In this document: one piece after another, positions 26,227 to 34,797 of the stretch | Layout of the letters: each line of letters opens with the position of its first letter | Position numbering within the stretch: the stretch's first letter is position 1 | NCBI GenBank assembly: GCA_020723805.1 | Contig: DYID01000008.1 | Coordinates: 65,044 to 129,043 of the forward strand | DNA length: 64,000 nt | Direction of reading: 5' to 3' | DNA from: Anaerolinea sp. | Lineage (GTDB): Bacteria > Chloroflexota > Anaerolineae > Anaerolineales > Villigracilaceae | The notes under the pieces: generated by a model | What the model saw: only the letters and a program-made list of their open reading frames with translations | Databases searched by the model: none | What the model was told of the DNA's origin: nothing | Program-made: the position numbers and the translations under genes

Positions 26227-27267
26227 ATGAACAAACTTTCCCGGCGCGACTTTCTCAAATTGGGCGGCTTGAGCCTCGGCGCTCTTGCTTTTACCCCCTC
26301 TCTGCGCGACACATTTGACTTCGACGACAGCAATCTGGTCCGCGTGGCAACCGATTCCGTCAGTGTGCACAGCCAGCCCGACGACAAAAGCCGCATCGTC
26401 GCCACTTGGTACCGCGACGAACTGGTCCATGTCTACGGCGAAGTGGTTGCCGACACGCCGACCTACAATCCCGTCTGGTATCGCGTCTGGGGTGGGTATA
26501 TGCACCGCGCCCGGTTGCAAAAGGTCAAGGTATTATTCAACCAGCCGCTGACCTCGCTGGAGGACAACATTCCCCGCCTGGCGGAAATCACCGTTCCCTA
26601 CACCCAGCCTTGGCGCAGCACCAAAGCCTACGGCTGGCAGCAACTCGGCTTCCGTCTGTACTACGGTTCTGTTCACTGGGTGGAAGCCATCGAAGCAGGT
26701 CCCAGCGGCGAACCCTGGTATCGCATCTACGACGACCTGACCGGCTACCCCTACCACATCAATCCGCTCCACGCCCGCCCCATCCCGCTGGATGAATTGA
26801 CTCCCCTCAGCCCCGAGGTGGAGCCGCAAAAGAAACATATCGAAGTCAACCTCACCACCCAAACCCTGACCGCCTACGAATACGACAAAGCGGTTTTCCA
26901 GACCCTCATTTCATCGGGCATTCCCAACGGCTCGCGCGAAGTGAATGGCATTCCCACCAAGACCCCTGAGGGCGAATTCCGCATCCTCGATAAAATGCCC
27001 GCCAAGCACATGGGCAACGGCAACCTCTTCTCCGACTTTACCGATTACGAACTGCCCGGCGTCCCCTGGACCTGCTTCTTCACCACGCAGGGACACGCCT
27101 TTCACGGCACCTACTGGCACGAAAACTTCGGCGTCCCCATGAGCCGCGGCTGTATCAACATGCGCACCGAAGAAGCCAAATGGCTCTTCCGCTGGGCGTT
27201 GCCGCCTCATCAAATCGGGAAATCCTTCAACCGCGGACTGGGAACGCAGGTGCGGATTCATTACTAG
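26227..27267 (+). CDS. L,D-transpeptidase (YkuD) with Tat signal
   Basis: 346 residues. A twin-arginine signal (SRRDFLKLGG) with a hydrophobic stretch directs export in folded form. Residues about 35-195 hold two SH3-like repeats. The YkuD domain (about 200-345) has the catalytic motif HGTYWHENFGVPMSRGCIN with the nucleophilic Cys. It should make 3-3 cross-links in peptidoglycan or attach proteins to it. TAGAAT at 26212-26217 is the likely -10 box, 9 nt before the ATG. The methyltransferase gene begins 3 nt after the stop. Confidence 0.92.
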   Translation: MNKLSRRDFLKLGGLSLGALAFTPSLRDTFDFDDSNLVRVATDSVSVHSQPDDKSRIVATWYRDELVHVYGEVVADTPTYNPVWYRVWGGYMHRARLQKVKVLFNQPLTSLEDNIPRLAEITVPYTQPWRSTKAYGWQQLGFRLYYGSVHWVEAIEAGPSGEPWYRIYDDLTGYPYHINPLHARPIPLDELTPLSPEVEPQKKHIEVNLTTQTLTAYEYDKAVFQTLISSGIPNGSREVNGIPTKTPEGEFRILDKMPAKHMGNGNLFSDFTDYELPGVPWTCFFTTQGHAFHGTYWHENFGVPMSRGCINMRTEEAKWLFRWALPPHQIGKSFNRGLGTQVRIHY

Positions 27268-27270
27268 ACC

Positions 27271-28524
27271 ATGCCGACTCTCCACTGGACAGGAAAGCAT
27301 CTTTCCCCGCCTCAGCCTGCCACGCTGACGACCGACTCCATCCTCCACCCGAGCGGATTCGGCTACCCCAAGACCGCTCCCTCCAACCGTTTGATACTGG
27401 GGGATAACCTTACAGTCATGGCGGCGTTGCTGCCCGAATATGAAGGGAAGGTCAATCTAATTTATGCAGACCCGCCCTTCTTCACCAACCGAAAATTCAA
27501 CGCCCGCATCGGCAGGGGAGAGGACTCCCGCAAGCCCGACCAATGGCAACTTGCTGAAGGCTATGGCGACGACTGGAACGGGCTGGACGAGTACCTCGAC
27601 TTTCTCTATCAACGCCTGGCGCTGATGTATCGCCTGCTCGCGCCAAACGGCACCCTCTACCTCCACCTCGACTGGCATGCCGATTCCTATGCCCGCCTCC
27701 TGCTTGACGAGTTGTTTGGCGCTGATCACCTTTTGAACGAAATCATCTGGGTGTATCACGGACCCTCGCCCATTCGCCGCGCCTTCAACCGCAAACACGA
27801 CACGATCCTCTCCTACGTCAAAGGGAAGGAGTACACTTTCAACGCGGACGCCGTCCGCGAGCCGTATCATCAAAATACCGTGAACACTTTCAGATCCTCT
27901 CCCAAGGCTGGATTTGGAAAAGTTCCAGACCTGGAGCGAGGCAAAGTCCCTGAAGACTGGTGGTATTTTCCGGTGGTGGCGCGCCTTCACAGCGAGCGCA
28001 CAGGATACCCCACGCAAAAGCCGCAAGCCCTGCTGGAGCGCATCATTTTGGCGTCATCCAATCCCGGCGATTTGGTGGCGGATTTTTTTTGCGGCTCCGG
28101 CACCACTCCCTTCGTTGCCGCCAAACATGGACGCCGCTTCCTCGCCTGCGATGAGAACTTCCGTGCAATACACACAACCCGTTCACGTTTGTTGGATGTC
28201 CAAACCGTATTCTCGGTTGAATCCGATGGAAAATTGCACCTTCCACTTTCCACTATCCCAAAGTCAACAAAAATCACCATTTCCAACAATGTGGTATCGC
28301 TAAAGACAAATCTCGATCTCGACTATTGGGAAGTGGATCCTCATTGGGATGGGAAAACCTTCCGAAGTGCGGCGCAGGCGAAACGTCCGGTGCGAAGCGG
28401 GGATATTCCATTGGAATTAAAAATAAAAACCGGACGCAATCTCTGCATCCGGCTTGTGACCGCAAAGGGGGAACGATATCAATTACACATCCAGCCGGTA
28501 TCCGACGCCGCGGATGGTTTTTAG
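27271..28524 (+). CDS. Orphan site-specific DNA methyltransferase (beta class)
   Basis: 417 residues. The catalytic motif IV is ADPPFFTNRKF near residue 68. The AdoMet-binding motif I, FFCGSGTTPFVAAK, comes after it near residue 272, which is the beta-class order of N6-adenine or N4-cytosine methyltransferases. The target-recognition region lies between. The last 110 residues are not recognised. No restriction endonuclease lies nearby, so it is an orphan that may regulate or mark DNA. Its 3' end overlaps the convergent response-regulator gene by 42 nt. Confidence 0.88.
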   Translation: MPTLHWTGKHLSPPQPATLTTDSILHPSGFGYPKTAPSNRLILGDNLTVMAALLPEYEGKVNLIYADPPFFTNRKFNARIGRGEDSRKPDQWQLAEGYGDDWNGLDEYLDFLYQRLALMYRLLAPNGTLYLHLDWHADSYARLLLDELFGADHLLNEIIWVYHGPSPIRRAFNRKHDTILSYVKGKEYTFNADAVREPYHQNTVNTFRSSPKAGFGKVPDLERGKVPEDWWYFPVVARLHSERTGYPTQKPQALLERIILASSNPGDLVADFFCGSGTTPFVAAKHGRRFLACDENFRAIHTTRSRLLDVQTVFSVESDGKLHLPLSTIPKSTKITISNNVVSLKTNLDLDYWEVDPHWDGKTFRSAAQAKRPVRSGDIPLELKIKTGRNLCIRLVTAKGERYQLHIQPVSDAADGF

Positions 28525-29139
28525 GAATTTGGGATTATTGGGGTCGAGTTCAATGGCGCGCCTGAGCCATGAGATGTGAACATCCAGCGTGCGCGTATCG
28601 CCGGTGTAGTTGGTTTCCCACACTTTCTTGAAAAGCGATTCTCTTTCGACAACCTCTCCGTGCTTTTCCATAAGGATTTGAAGAAGCGTAATCAACCGCG
28701 GGGTAAGTTTTGCATTCTTGCTCAGGCAGCGAACCCGTTTGTGGTCGAGATCGAGTTGAATGGGACCCGCTGTGACGATGTTTTTCCCGTCACTTGGCAG
28801 CAAGGCTTTGATACGGTTGACAAGTTTTTGCACGGTGAACGGCAGGGCGAGCACGGCATCCGCAACGTCTTTGTCCACCGGCTTCTCATTGTCAAGGATG
28901 AGAATGATGGGAATCTTGGAATCTTTTTTGCGGACAGCCAGACAAATGCGAATGCCTGTGCTGCGAAGAGAAGCCGCGTTGATCACCACCAAATTGGGGT
29001 TGATCTGTTTGATTTTTGAAACCGCCTGCCCCCCGTTTTGAAAGGGACGAACATCAAATCCCTTCTTTTGCAGGTCGGCGGCAAAAGAAGGGATTTCTGC
29101 ATGTCTTCCTTCGATGACGAGTATGGTCGCGTTTTTCAT
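28483..29139 (-). CDS. OmpR-type transcriptional regulator with atypical receiver domain
   Basis: 218 residues. The N-terminal 115 residues have the receiver fold, but the phospho-acceptor strand reads NLVVINAASLRS, with Asn where the Asp should be, so normal phosphorylation is unlikely. The C-terminal winged helix (about 120-218) is complete, with LTPRLITLLQILM and TRTLDVHISWLRRAIE, and ends GVGYRLDV. No kinase gene is adjacent. A minus-strand TATAAT at 29196-29201 lies 57 nt upstream. Target genes are unknown; it diverges from the formate dehydrogenase operon, a plausible target. Confidence 0.88.
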   Translation of the reverse strand: MKNATILVIEGRHAEIPSFAADLQKKGFDVRPFQNGGQAVSKIKQINPNLVVINAASLRSTGIRICLAVRKKDSKIPIILILDNEKPVDKDVADAVLALPFTVQKLVNRIKALLPSDGKNIVTAGPIQLDLDHKRVRCLSKNAKLTPRLITLLQILMEKHGEVVERESLFKKVWETNYTGDTRTLDVHISWLRRAIELDPNNPKFLKTIRGVGYRLDV

Positions 29140-29195
29140 TGGATGAAAAAATGAGTTGAATGATTACTTGATGATTCGATTTACGAACCAAAATC

Positions 29196-29201
29196 ATTAT
29201 A
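29196..29201 (-). promoter_or_regulatory. -10 box (TATAAT) of the regulator gene
   Basis: TATAAT on the minus strand, 56 nt before the start codon; -35 not clear. Confidence 0.45.
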
Positions 29202-29351
29202 CCTTAAATCTTAACAAAAGATTTCTTGCAATGCCATTGGGATTTCTTAAGTGGCGCTGATTAAACTACACTTCCCCAATATCAGCAAGGCAGATGACAT
29301 AAGAGTTTGGTACCATGACATTTGATTTCAAAGCAGTGCTTTTCATCCGGC

Positions 29352-29380
29352 TTGTCATCTCCTTTGTTTCAGTCTATACT
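29352..29380 (+). promoter_or_regulatory. Promoter of the formate dehydrogenase operon
   Basis: TTGTCA (29352-29357) and TATACT (29375-29380) are separated by 17 nt, giving a leader of about 10 nt with GCGGAGCG before ATG 29397. Confidence 0.75.
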
Positions 29381-29396
29381 CTGAGCGGAGCGAAAC

Positions 29397-31103
29397 ATGA
29401 CAGTTGCTGAACCTTCCCCTCTTTACACTGCAATCGAACCCTATATTCCTTTGGGCCGCTCGGGGCTGCTGCCAGCCCTGCATGCGGCTCAAAAAATTTA
29501 CGGCTGGGTTCCCGAGTCTGCCGCAGCGGAAATTGCCAAAGCCCTGCGCGTACCGCTGGCGGATGTGCATGGCGTCATAGAATTCTATTCTCTCTTCTAT
29601 GATATGCCCACATCGAAGCATGTCATTCGCGTTTGTACGGACGTGGCATGTGCGCTCAAGGATGCGGATGGGATTCTGGATCGTCTTTGCGCCCGTCATG
29701 GACTGCACCCAGGTCAAACGACCGATGACCTGTCTCTGACCATTGAGCCGAGTCCCTGCCTGGGGCTTTGCGAACATGCGCCGGCGGTGTGGGAGACAGG
29801 CAGTGAACAGACAACAGTAATCGGTGAAGATGGCGCAACCTTCGTGTCAGAAAATCGCCGTCCGCCCTCGCGGGTCTATGGTTCGGTTCGCATCTTGACC
29901 GCCAACTGCGGTAACGGCACGACTTCGCTGGCAAAGTACGGCGAATATGCCGGGCTGAAGAAAGCAAAAGCGATGACGCCCGAACAGGTCATTGCGGAGG
30001 TCAAGGCTTCAGGTCTGGTGGGACGCGGCGGCGCAGCATTCCCGACCGGGGTCAAATGGGAGGGGGCGGCAAAAGCCGAAGGGTCGCCGAAATACGTCAT
30101 CTGCAACGCGGACGAATCCGAGCCCGGCACGTTCAAAGACCGCGTACTGATGCTCGACGATCCGCACCGCGTCATCGAGGGGATGTGCATCGCCGCGTAT
30201 GCCATCGGTGCGGCGAAAGGCTATATTTACATTCGCGGCGAGTATCCGTACATTGTTCCCGTTTTGGAAAATGCGTTGAATGAGGCGAGAGGGGCAGGCT
30301 ATTTGGGAAACGATTTCGACATTGAAATCCGCGTCGGCGCTGGCGCCTATATTTGCGGCGAGGAGACCGCGCTGTTCGAGTCGATTGAGGGAAAGCGCGG
30401 CTTTCCACGCATCAAGCCGCCTTTCCCCACGACTCACGGCGTCTTCGGCAAGCCGACCGTCATCAACAACGTGGAGACGCTTTGCACCGTGCCGATGATC
30501 ATCGCGCAGGGCGCGGCGGAATACCGCAAACTTGGCACCGAAAAATCGCCCGGCTCGAAGTTGTTCTGCGTCTCCGGCGATGTGGAACGGACGGGCGTGT
30601 ACGAGGTCCCGTTCGGCGTGACCTTGCGCGAACTGCTCGAGATGGCAGGCGGCGTGAAGGATGGAAAACAATTGCAGGCGGTCCTCTTCGGCGGCGCGGC
30701 GGGAGCGTTTGCCACATCCGAACATCTGGATGTGAAATTGACCTTCGAAGACCTGCGTGCGGCGGGCTTGCCTCTTGGTTCCGGCGTGGTGATGGTCTTC
30801 GATGAGACGCGCGATATGCGGCGGGTGCTGAAGAGCCTCGGTCACTTCTTTGCGCATGAATCGTGCGGCAAGTGCTATCCCTGCCAGATGGGAACCCAGC
30901 GCCAGAAGGAAATCCTTGACCGTATCGCCGAGGGGAAAGTTCTGGCGGATGACTTTGCCCGCCTGCAGGATGTCGGCTGGACGATGACGGACGCGAGTCT
31001 GTGCGGGCTGGGGCAGACGGCGGCAAGCGCGGTTTTATCTGCGATGAAGTTGTGGCCCGGACTTTTCGTTGAAGGTCAAACGTCAAAAGTCGAAAGGCAA
31101 TAG
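29397..31103 (+). CDS. NuoE-NuoF fusion: NAD(H)-binding diaphorase subunit of a formate dehydrogenase complex
   Basis: 568 residues. Residues 1-155 are NuoE-like, with the [2Fe-2S] cysteines in VCTDVAC and [10 protein letters not shown]. Residues about 175-555 are NuoF-like: [16 protein letters not shown] (FMN), [26 protein letters not shown] (NADH) and the [4Fe-4S] motif ESCGKCYPC. The fusion resembles HoxF and the diaphorase of NAD-dependent formate dehydrogenases. It should pass electrons between formate and NAD. The last residues, [11 protein letters not shown], are encoded by a dispersed hairpin repeat and are not conserved sequence. Confidence 0.93.
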   Translation: MTVAEPSPLYTAIEPYIPLGRSGLLPALHAAQKIYGWVPESAAAEIAKALRVPLADVHGVIEFYSLFYDMPTSKHVIRVCTDVACALKDADGILDRLCARHGLHPGQTTDDLSLTIEPSPCLGLCEHAPAVWETGSEQTTVIGEDGATFVSENRRPPSRVYGSVRILTANCGNGTTSLAKYGEYAGLKKAKAMTPEQVIAEVKASGLVGRGGAAFPTGVKWEGAAKAEGSPKYVICNADESEPGTFKDRVLMLDDPHRVIEGMCIAAYAIGAAKGYIYIRGEYPYIVPVLENALNEARGAGYLGNDFDIEIRVGAGAYICGEETALFESIEGKRGFPRIKPPFPTTHGVFGKPTVINNVETLCTVPMIIAQGAAEYRKLGTEKSPGSKLFCVSGDVERTGVYEVPFGVTLRELLEMAGGVKDGKQLQAVLFGGAAGAFATSEHLDVKLTFEDLRAAGLPLGSGVVMVFDETRDMRRVLKSLGHFFAHESCGKCYPCQMGTQRQKEILDRIAEGKVLADDFARLQDVGWTMTDASLCGLGQTAASAVLSAMKLWPGLFVEGQTSKVERQ

Positions 31104-31127
31104 ACCTTTGACCTTCGACTTTCGACT
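31073..31127. repeat. GTCAAAAGTCGAAAG hairpin repeat, copy 1
   Basis: Left arm GTCAAAAGTCGAAAGG and right arm ACCTTCGACTTTCGAC can pair. It overlaps the 3' end of the NuoEF gene and supplies its stop codon. Copy 2 lies at 51590-51651. Confidence 0.75.
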
Positions 31128-31141
31128 CATAAGGTGAACTC

Positions 31142-31834
31142 ATGACAGTCACATTCACAATGGACGGCAAGGAAATCACCGTGGAGGACGGGCAGACCCT
31201 GCTCGAAGCCGCGCGTGAGAACGGAATTGACATTCCCACCATCTGCTGGCACGAGGCGACCACGGCGAACGGGTTGTGCCGCATGTGCGTCGTCGAAGTG
31301 GAGGGATGGAGAACGCTTCAGCCGGCGTGCGTTGTCCAGGCGGGAGCCGGCATGAAGGTCCAGACGCGAAGCGAGAAGGTGGTGCGCGCGCGAAAAACCA
31401 TTCTGGAGATGCTGGCGTCCACGATGGATTTGTCCGATGCGCCCGACATCCTGACGATGATGGACGAGTACGGCGCGGACGCATCCCGCTTTCCGGATGC
31501 GGTGCGGCGTGTGTCGGAAGTCAAAGACGACAACCCGATGTACATCCGCGATTACTCGAAGTGCCTGTTATGCTGGCGCTGTGTGCAGGTCTGCGCCGAC
31601 GACGCGCAGTACACCTACGCCATCAACTTCGAGGGGCGCGGCTATGAGACGCAAATCGGCACGTTCTTCGACAAACCCATTCCCGAAACAACGTGCGTGC
31701 TGTGCGGTCAGTGCGTGGGCGTGTGCCCAACAGGTGCATTGAAGCCCAAGCGGCAGTATTTGCTGGAACAGGGAGTCAGCCCTGAGGAGATCAGCGTGTT
31801 GAATACGGGGAGGAAGAAACGTAAGAACGTTTGA
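31142..31834 (+). CDS. NuoG/HoxU-like Fe-S subunit of the formate dehydrogenase complex
   Basis: 230 residues. A [2Fe-2S] plant-type ferredoxin domain ([19 protein letters not shown], then ACVV), a reduced or absent His-Cys3 region, and a two-cluster ferredoxin domain with [11 protein letters not shown] and [14 protein letters not shown]. It wires the NuoF half to the molybdenum subunit. It corresponds to the Fe-S N-terminus that is fused to FdhA in other bacteria. AAGGTG precedes ATG 31142. The C-terminal GRKKRKNV is encoded within an AACGTT-rich repeat at 31817-31858. Confidence 0.9.
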   Translation: MTVTFTMDGKEITVEDGQTLLEAARENGIDIPTICWHEATTANGLCRMCVVEVEGWRTLQPACVVQAGAGMKVQTRSEKVVRARKTILEMLASTMDLSDAPDILTMMDEYGADASRFPDAVRRVSEVKDDNPMYIRDYSKCLLCWRCVQVCADDAQYTYAINFEGRGYETQIGTFFDKPIPETTCVLCGQCVGVCPTGALKPKRQYLLEQGVSPEEISVLNTGRKKRKNV

Positions 31835-31858
31835 ACGTTCCAACGTTGAAACGTTTTG
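31817..31858. repeat. AACGTT short repeat
   Basis: Repeated AACGTT/GAACGTT units form overlapping palindromes between the Fe-S gene and fdhA, including the end of the former. Confidence 0.6.
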
Positions 31859-31866
31859 GAGGCTCC

Positions 31867-33957
31867 ATGATCAAACCCGACCGAATTGTCACCACCATTT
31901 GTCCCTACTGCGGAGTAGGGTGTACGTTGAATCTGCATATCAAAAGCGATGTTGTCTATCGCGTCACATCGCCGTTCGATGCGCCAGCCAATCACGGCAA
32001 CCTGTGCGTGAAGGGACGCTTTGGCTACGACTTCATCCATGCCAAGGATCGGTTGACCCAGCCGCTGATGAGGAAGGACGGAAAACTCGTCCCTGCGGCA
32101 TGGGATGAGGCGATGGGATATGTCGCGGAACGCCTGCTCGAAATCCGCGACAAGTACGGACCCGACTCGATTGGTTTTCTTGTTTCGGCGAAATGCACAA
32201 ACGAGGAAAATTATCTCCTGCAAAAGGTGGCGCGCGGACTGATCGGCACGAACAACGTGGATCACTGCGCGCGGCTCTGACACTCCAGTTCGGTCGCCGG
32301 TCTGGCGGCAACACTGGGTTCGGGCGCGATGACCAATTCCATCGCAGATATTCACCTCGCCGATGTTCTGCTCGTCACGGGCAGTAACACCACTGAGGCG
32401 CATCCGGTCATCAGCCTCGAGATGAAGAAGGCGGTTCGCAAGCGCGGCGCGAAGTTGATTTTGATTGACCCGCGCGAGATCGAACTGGCAGATTTTGCCG
32501 CCATTCACATTCGTCCGCGTTCCGGCACAGACGTGGCGCTGCTCAACGCGATGGCGCACGTCATCCTTGCGGAGGGGCTCGAAGATCGGGAGTTTATCGC
32601 GGCGCGCACCGAAAACTTCGAGGCGTTCAAAGAGGCAGTCAAAGATTGCACGCCGCAGTGGGCGGAGGACATCACCGGCGTCCCTGCGGATATGATCGTT
32701 GAGGCGGCGCAGGTTTACGGTCGGGCGGGAAGCGCCGCGATCTTCTGGGCAATGGGCATCACGCAGTCGTCGCACGGCACAGATAACGTCCAAGCGCTGG
32801 CGAATCTCGCGTTGCTCACCGGCAACTTCGGCAGACCCGGCACGGGCGTCAATCCGCTGCGCGGACAGAACAACGTGCAGGGCGCGTGCGATATGGGCGG
32901 GTTGCCGAATGTGCTTACGGGCTATCAGCCGGTCACGGATGAGGCGGCGCGGACGAAGTTCGAGAACGCCTGGCAGACGAAAGTCAAGATTCCTCCGGCG
33001 CCCGGTCTCACGGTCACCGAGTTGATGAATGGCGTGCTGGAGGGGCGCATCAAGGCGCTCTATATCATGGGCGAGAACCCGATTCTCTCCGACCCGAACA
33101 CCAATCACGTGCGCGAGGCGCTGGAGGAAATCGAATTCCTTGCCGTGCAGGATATTTTCCTCAACGAGACCGCTCAGATGGCGCATGTGGTTTTGCCTGG
33201 CGTGAGTTTTGCCGAGAAGGAAGGTACGTTCACCAACACCGAACGGCGCGTGCAACTGGTGCGCCCGGCGCTTCCCATTCGCGGCGGCGCGCGGCGTGAC
33301 CTCGACATCATCTGCGATTTGGGTCAGCGTTTGAGCGGCGTCTCTGCGGATGACTCGACGGATGTCGTTCACCCGGTCACGAATTGGAACTACGCCGGCG
33401 CCTCCGCCGTGTGGGACGAGATCGCGGCTCTGACTCCGACGATGGCTGGAATCCGTTACGAGCGGCTTGTTCCACACGGACTGCAATGGCCCTGTCCCGC
33501 GCCCGATCATCCCGGCACGCCCATTCTGCACAAGGAAAAATTCACGCGCGGGCTTGGTCGCTTCACGCCGCTGACCTTCCGCGAGCCTGCCGAAAACCCG
33601 GACGAGGAATATCCGTTCGTGCTGAATACGGGACGCGTCCTCCAGCACTGGCATGGGGGGACGTTGAGCCGCCGTTCTGAAGGGCTCGATTGGGTTGTGC
33701 CGGAGGGCGAAATCCAAATCAACGACGCCGACGGCGTGCGTTTGGGAATTGCCACAGGCGATTTGATCCGCGTGAAATCCCGCCGCGGCGAGGTGACCGG
33801 CAAGGCACGCCTGACCAACAAACTGCCGAGGGGCATGGTCTTCATGACCTTCCACTTTGCCGAAGTGCCCGCCAACGCGTTGACGAACGATGCCGTTGAC
33901 CCGGTGGCGAAGATACCGGAATTCAAGGTCAGCGCCGTGAAAATCGAACGTGTGTAG
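31867..33957 (+). CDS. fdhA: Formate dehydrogenase catalytic subunit, selenoprotein (UGA at 32278-32280 read as Sec)
   Basis: 696 residues if UGA is read through as selenocysteine 138. The frame is open on both sides of the single TGA. The context NNVDHCARL-U-HSSSVAGLA matches the molybdenum/tungsten-ligand site of formate dehydrogenase H. The [4Fe-4S] motif CPYCGVGC...NLCVKGRFGYD is at the N-terminus, and the molybdopterin-guanine-dinucleotide-binding regions follow to the C-terminal domain ending PEFKVSAVKIERV. GGAGG precedes ATG 31867. Automatic annotation would split this into two genes or call it broken. The SECIS hairpin follows the UGA directly. Confidence 0.93.
32278..32317 (+). promoter_or_regulatory. 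Selenocysteine UGA codon and bacterial SECIS hairpin
   Basis: The hairpin has upper stem CGCC/GGCG around apical loop GGTCT (32299-32303), and lower stem CCAGT (32285-32289) with ACTGG (32312-32316). Loop sequence GGUCU and the 18-nt distance from UGA to loop are those of E. coli fdhF, where SelB binds the loop. The U before the upper stem, important in E. coli, is also present (32294). Confidence 0.88.
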
Positions 33958-33960
33958 ATT

Positions 33961-34057
33961 GCGCTCTCTGGCGCAAGAGAGCGCCAGGTACGCGCAAATG
34001 GGTATAATTGCGCACAGCGCATGAATCCGCCCCGTGCAGGCAATGCGCGGGGCGGTT
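33961..34057. repeat. Two hairpins after fdhA and a possible -10 box
   Basis: GCGCTCTC/GAGAGCGC (33961-33984) and CCGCCCCG/CGGGGCGG (34027-34056) can fold; neither has a T-run. GGGTATAAT at 34000-34008 is a possible promoter for the nuclease gene. Confidence 0.45.
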
Positions 34058-34213
34058 GACCTAACCCCCAGCCCCTTCCCTGGGAGGGAAGGGGAGTTGA
34101 CCTAGCCCCAGCCCCTTCCCTGGGAGGGAAGGGGAGTTGACCTAGCCCCAGCCCCTTCCCTCGAAGGGAAGGGGAGTTGACCTAGCCCCCGCCCCTTCCC
34201 TCGAAGGGAAGGG
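34056..34213. repeat. Tandem palindromic repeats upstream of the DUF559 gene (four units of 40-41 bp)
   Basis: Each unit reads TTGACCTA(A/G)CCCCC, then AGCCCCTTCCC, a 2-4-nt centre and GGGAAGGGGAG, so the core is a near-perfect palindrome. The centre alternates between TGGGA and TCGAA. The last unit ends in GGGGGA, which serves as the ribosome-binding site for the nuclease gene. Confidence 0.9.
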
Positions 34214-34217
34214 GGAT

Positions 34218-34613
34218 ATGGAGGAAGAGAAGACGTACCTTATGCCAATCAGGAATATCGTTCGCGGACAGAAAGTATCTGCCAGACAACTCGAGCGTGC
34301 AAAGGAATTGCGGCGGGAGATGACCCCTGCGGAGAAGATTCTTTGGAAACATCTGAAGGCGAACAGGTTGAACGGACTGCATTTTCGGCGACAGCAAATC
34401 ATTCATGGTTATTTTGCCGATTTTTTGTGTCATCAACATGATTTGATCGTAGAAGTGGACGGGGGAATTCATGATTTGCAACAGGAGTATGATGCCGAGC
34501 GCGAAGAGTATTTGAGGTCGCTTGGATTTCGGATTGTTCGATTTAGAAATGAAGAGGTGACGAAGAATTTGGAAGGTGTTTTGCAGAGGATTGTGGAGGC
34601 GTGTCGGACCTAA
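34218..34613 (+). CDS. DUF559 endonuclease-domain protein
   Basis: 131 residues. A DUF559 domain with a Vsr/restriction-type fold: MTPAEKILWKHLK is the family N-terminal signature, and Asp68, Glu79 and Asp81 in FADFLCHQHDLIVEVDG fit the nuclease metal site. It is often considered an endonuclease, with unknown target. It starts 4 nt after one palindromic repeat array and its stop codon lies in the next array. The ribosome-binding GGGGG belongs to the repeat. It sits between two fdhA genes and looks like a repeat-associated mobile cassette. Confidence 0.85.
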   Translation: MEEEKTYLMPIRNIVRGQKVSARQLERAKELRREMTPAEKILWKHLKANRLNGLHFRRQQIIHGYFADFLCHQHDLIVEVDGGIHDLQQEYDAEREEYLRSLGFRIVRFRNEEVTKNLEGVLQRIVEACRT

Positions 34614-34764
34614 CCCGACCTATCCCCTAACCCCTTCCCTAGCAGGGAAGGGGAGTTGACCTAACCCCCAGCCCCTTCCCTAGCAGGGAAGGGGAGTTGA
34701 CCTAACCCCCAGCCCCTTCCCTAACAGGGAAGGGGAGTAGGGGGATAGGTCCGATGCGACACTG
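34600..34764. repeat. Tandem palindromic repeats downstream of the DUF559 gene (three units)
   Basis: The same family as 34056-34213: CCCCTTCCC-TAGCA-GGGAAGGGG cores 41 bp apart. The array is bounded by an inverted pair: GTGTCGGACC...GACCTATCCCC at 34600-34627 and GGGGATAGGTCCG...CGACAC at 34741-34761. Confidence 0.85.
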
Positions 34765-34797
34765 CTTTTGATGATATTTGCCAGAGGAGAGAGTATT

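Noticed and set aside
32278-32280. Premature stop or pseudogene in fdhA
   Set aside because: The single TGA is at the known Sec position and followed by a SECIS-like hairpin at the right distance; the rest of the frame is intact.
34056-34764. CRISPR array
   Set aside because: Units are adjacent palindromes with no unique spacers and a nuclease gene of a different type between the arrays.
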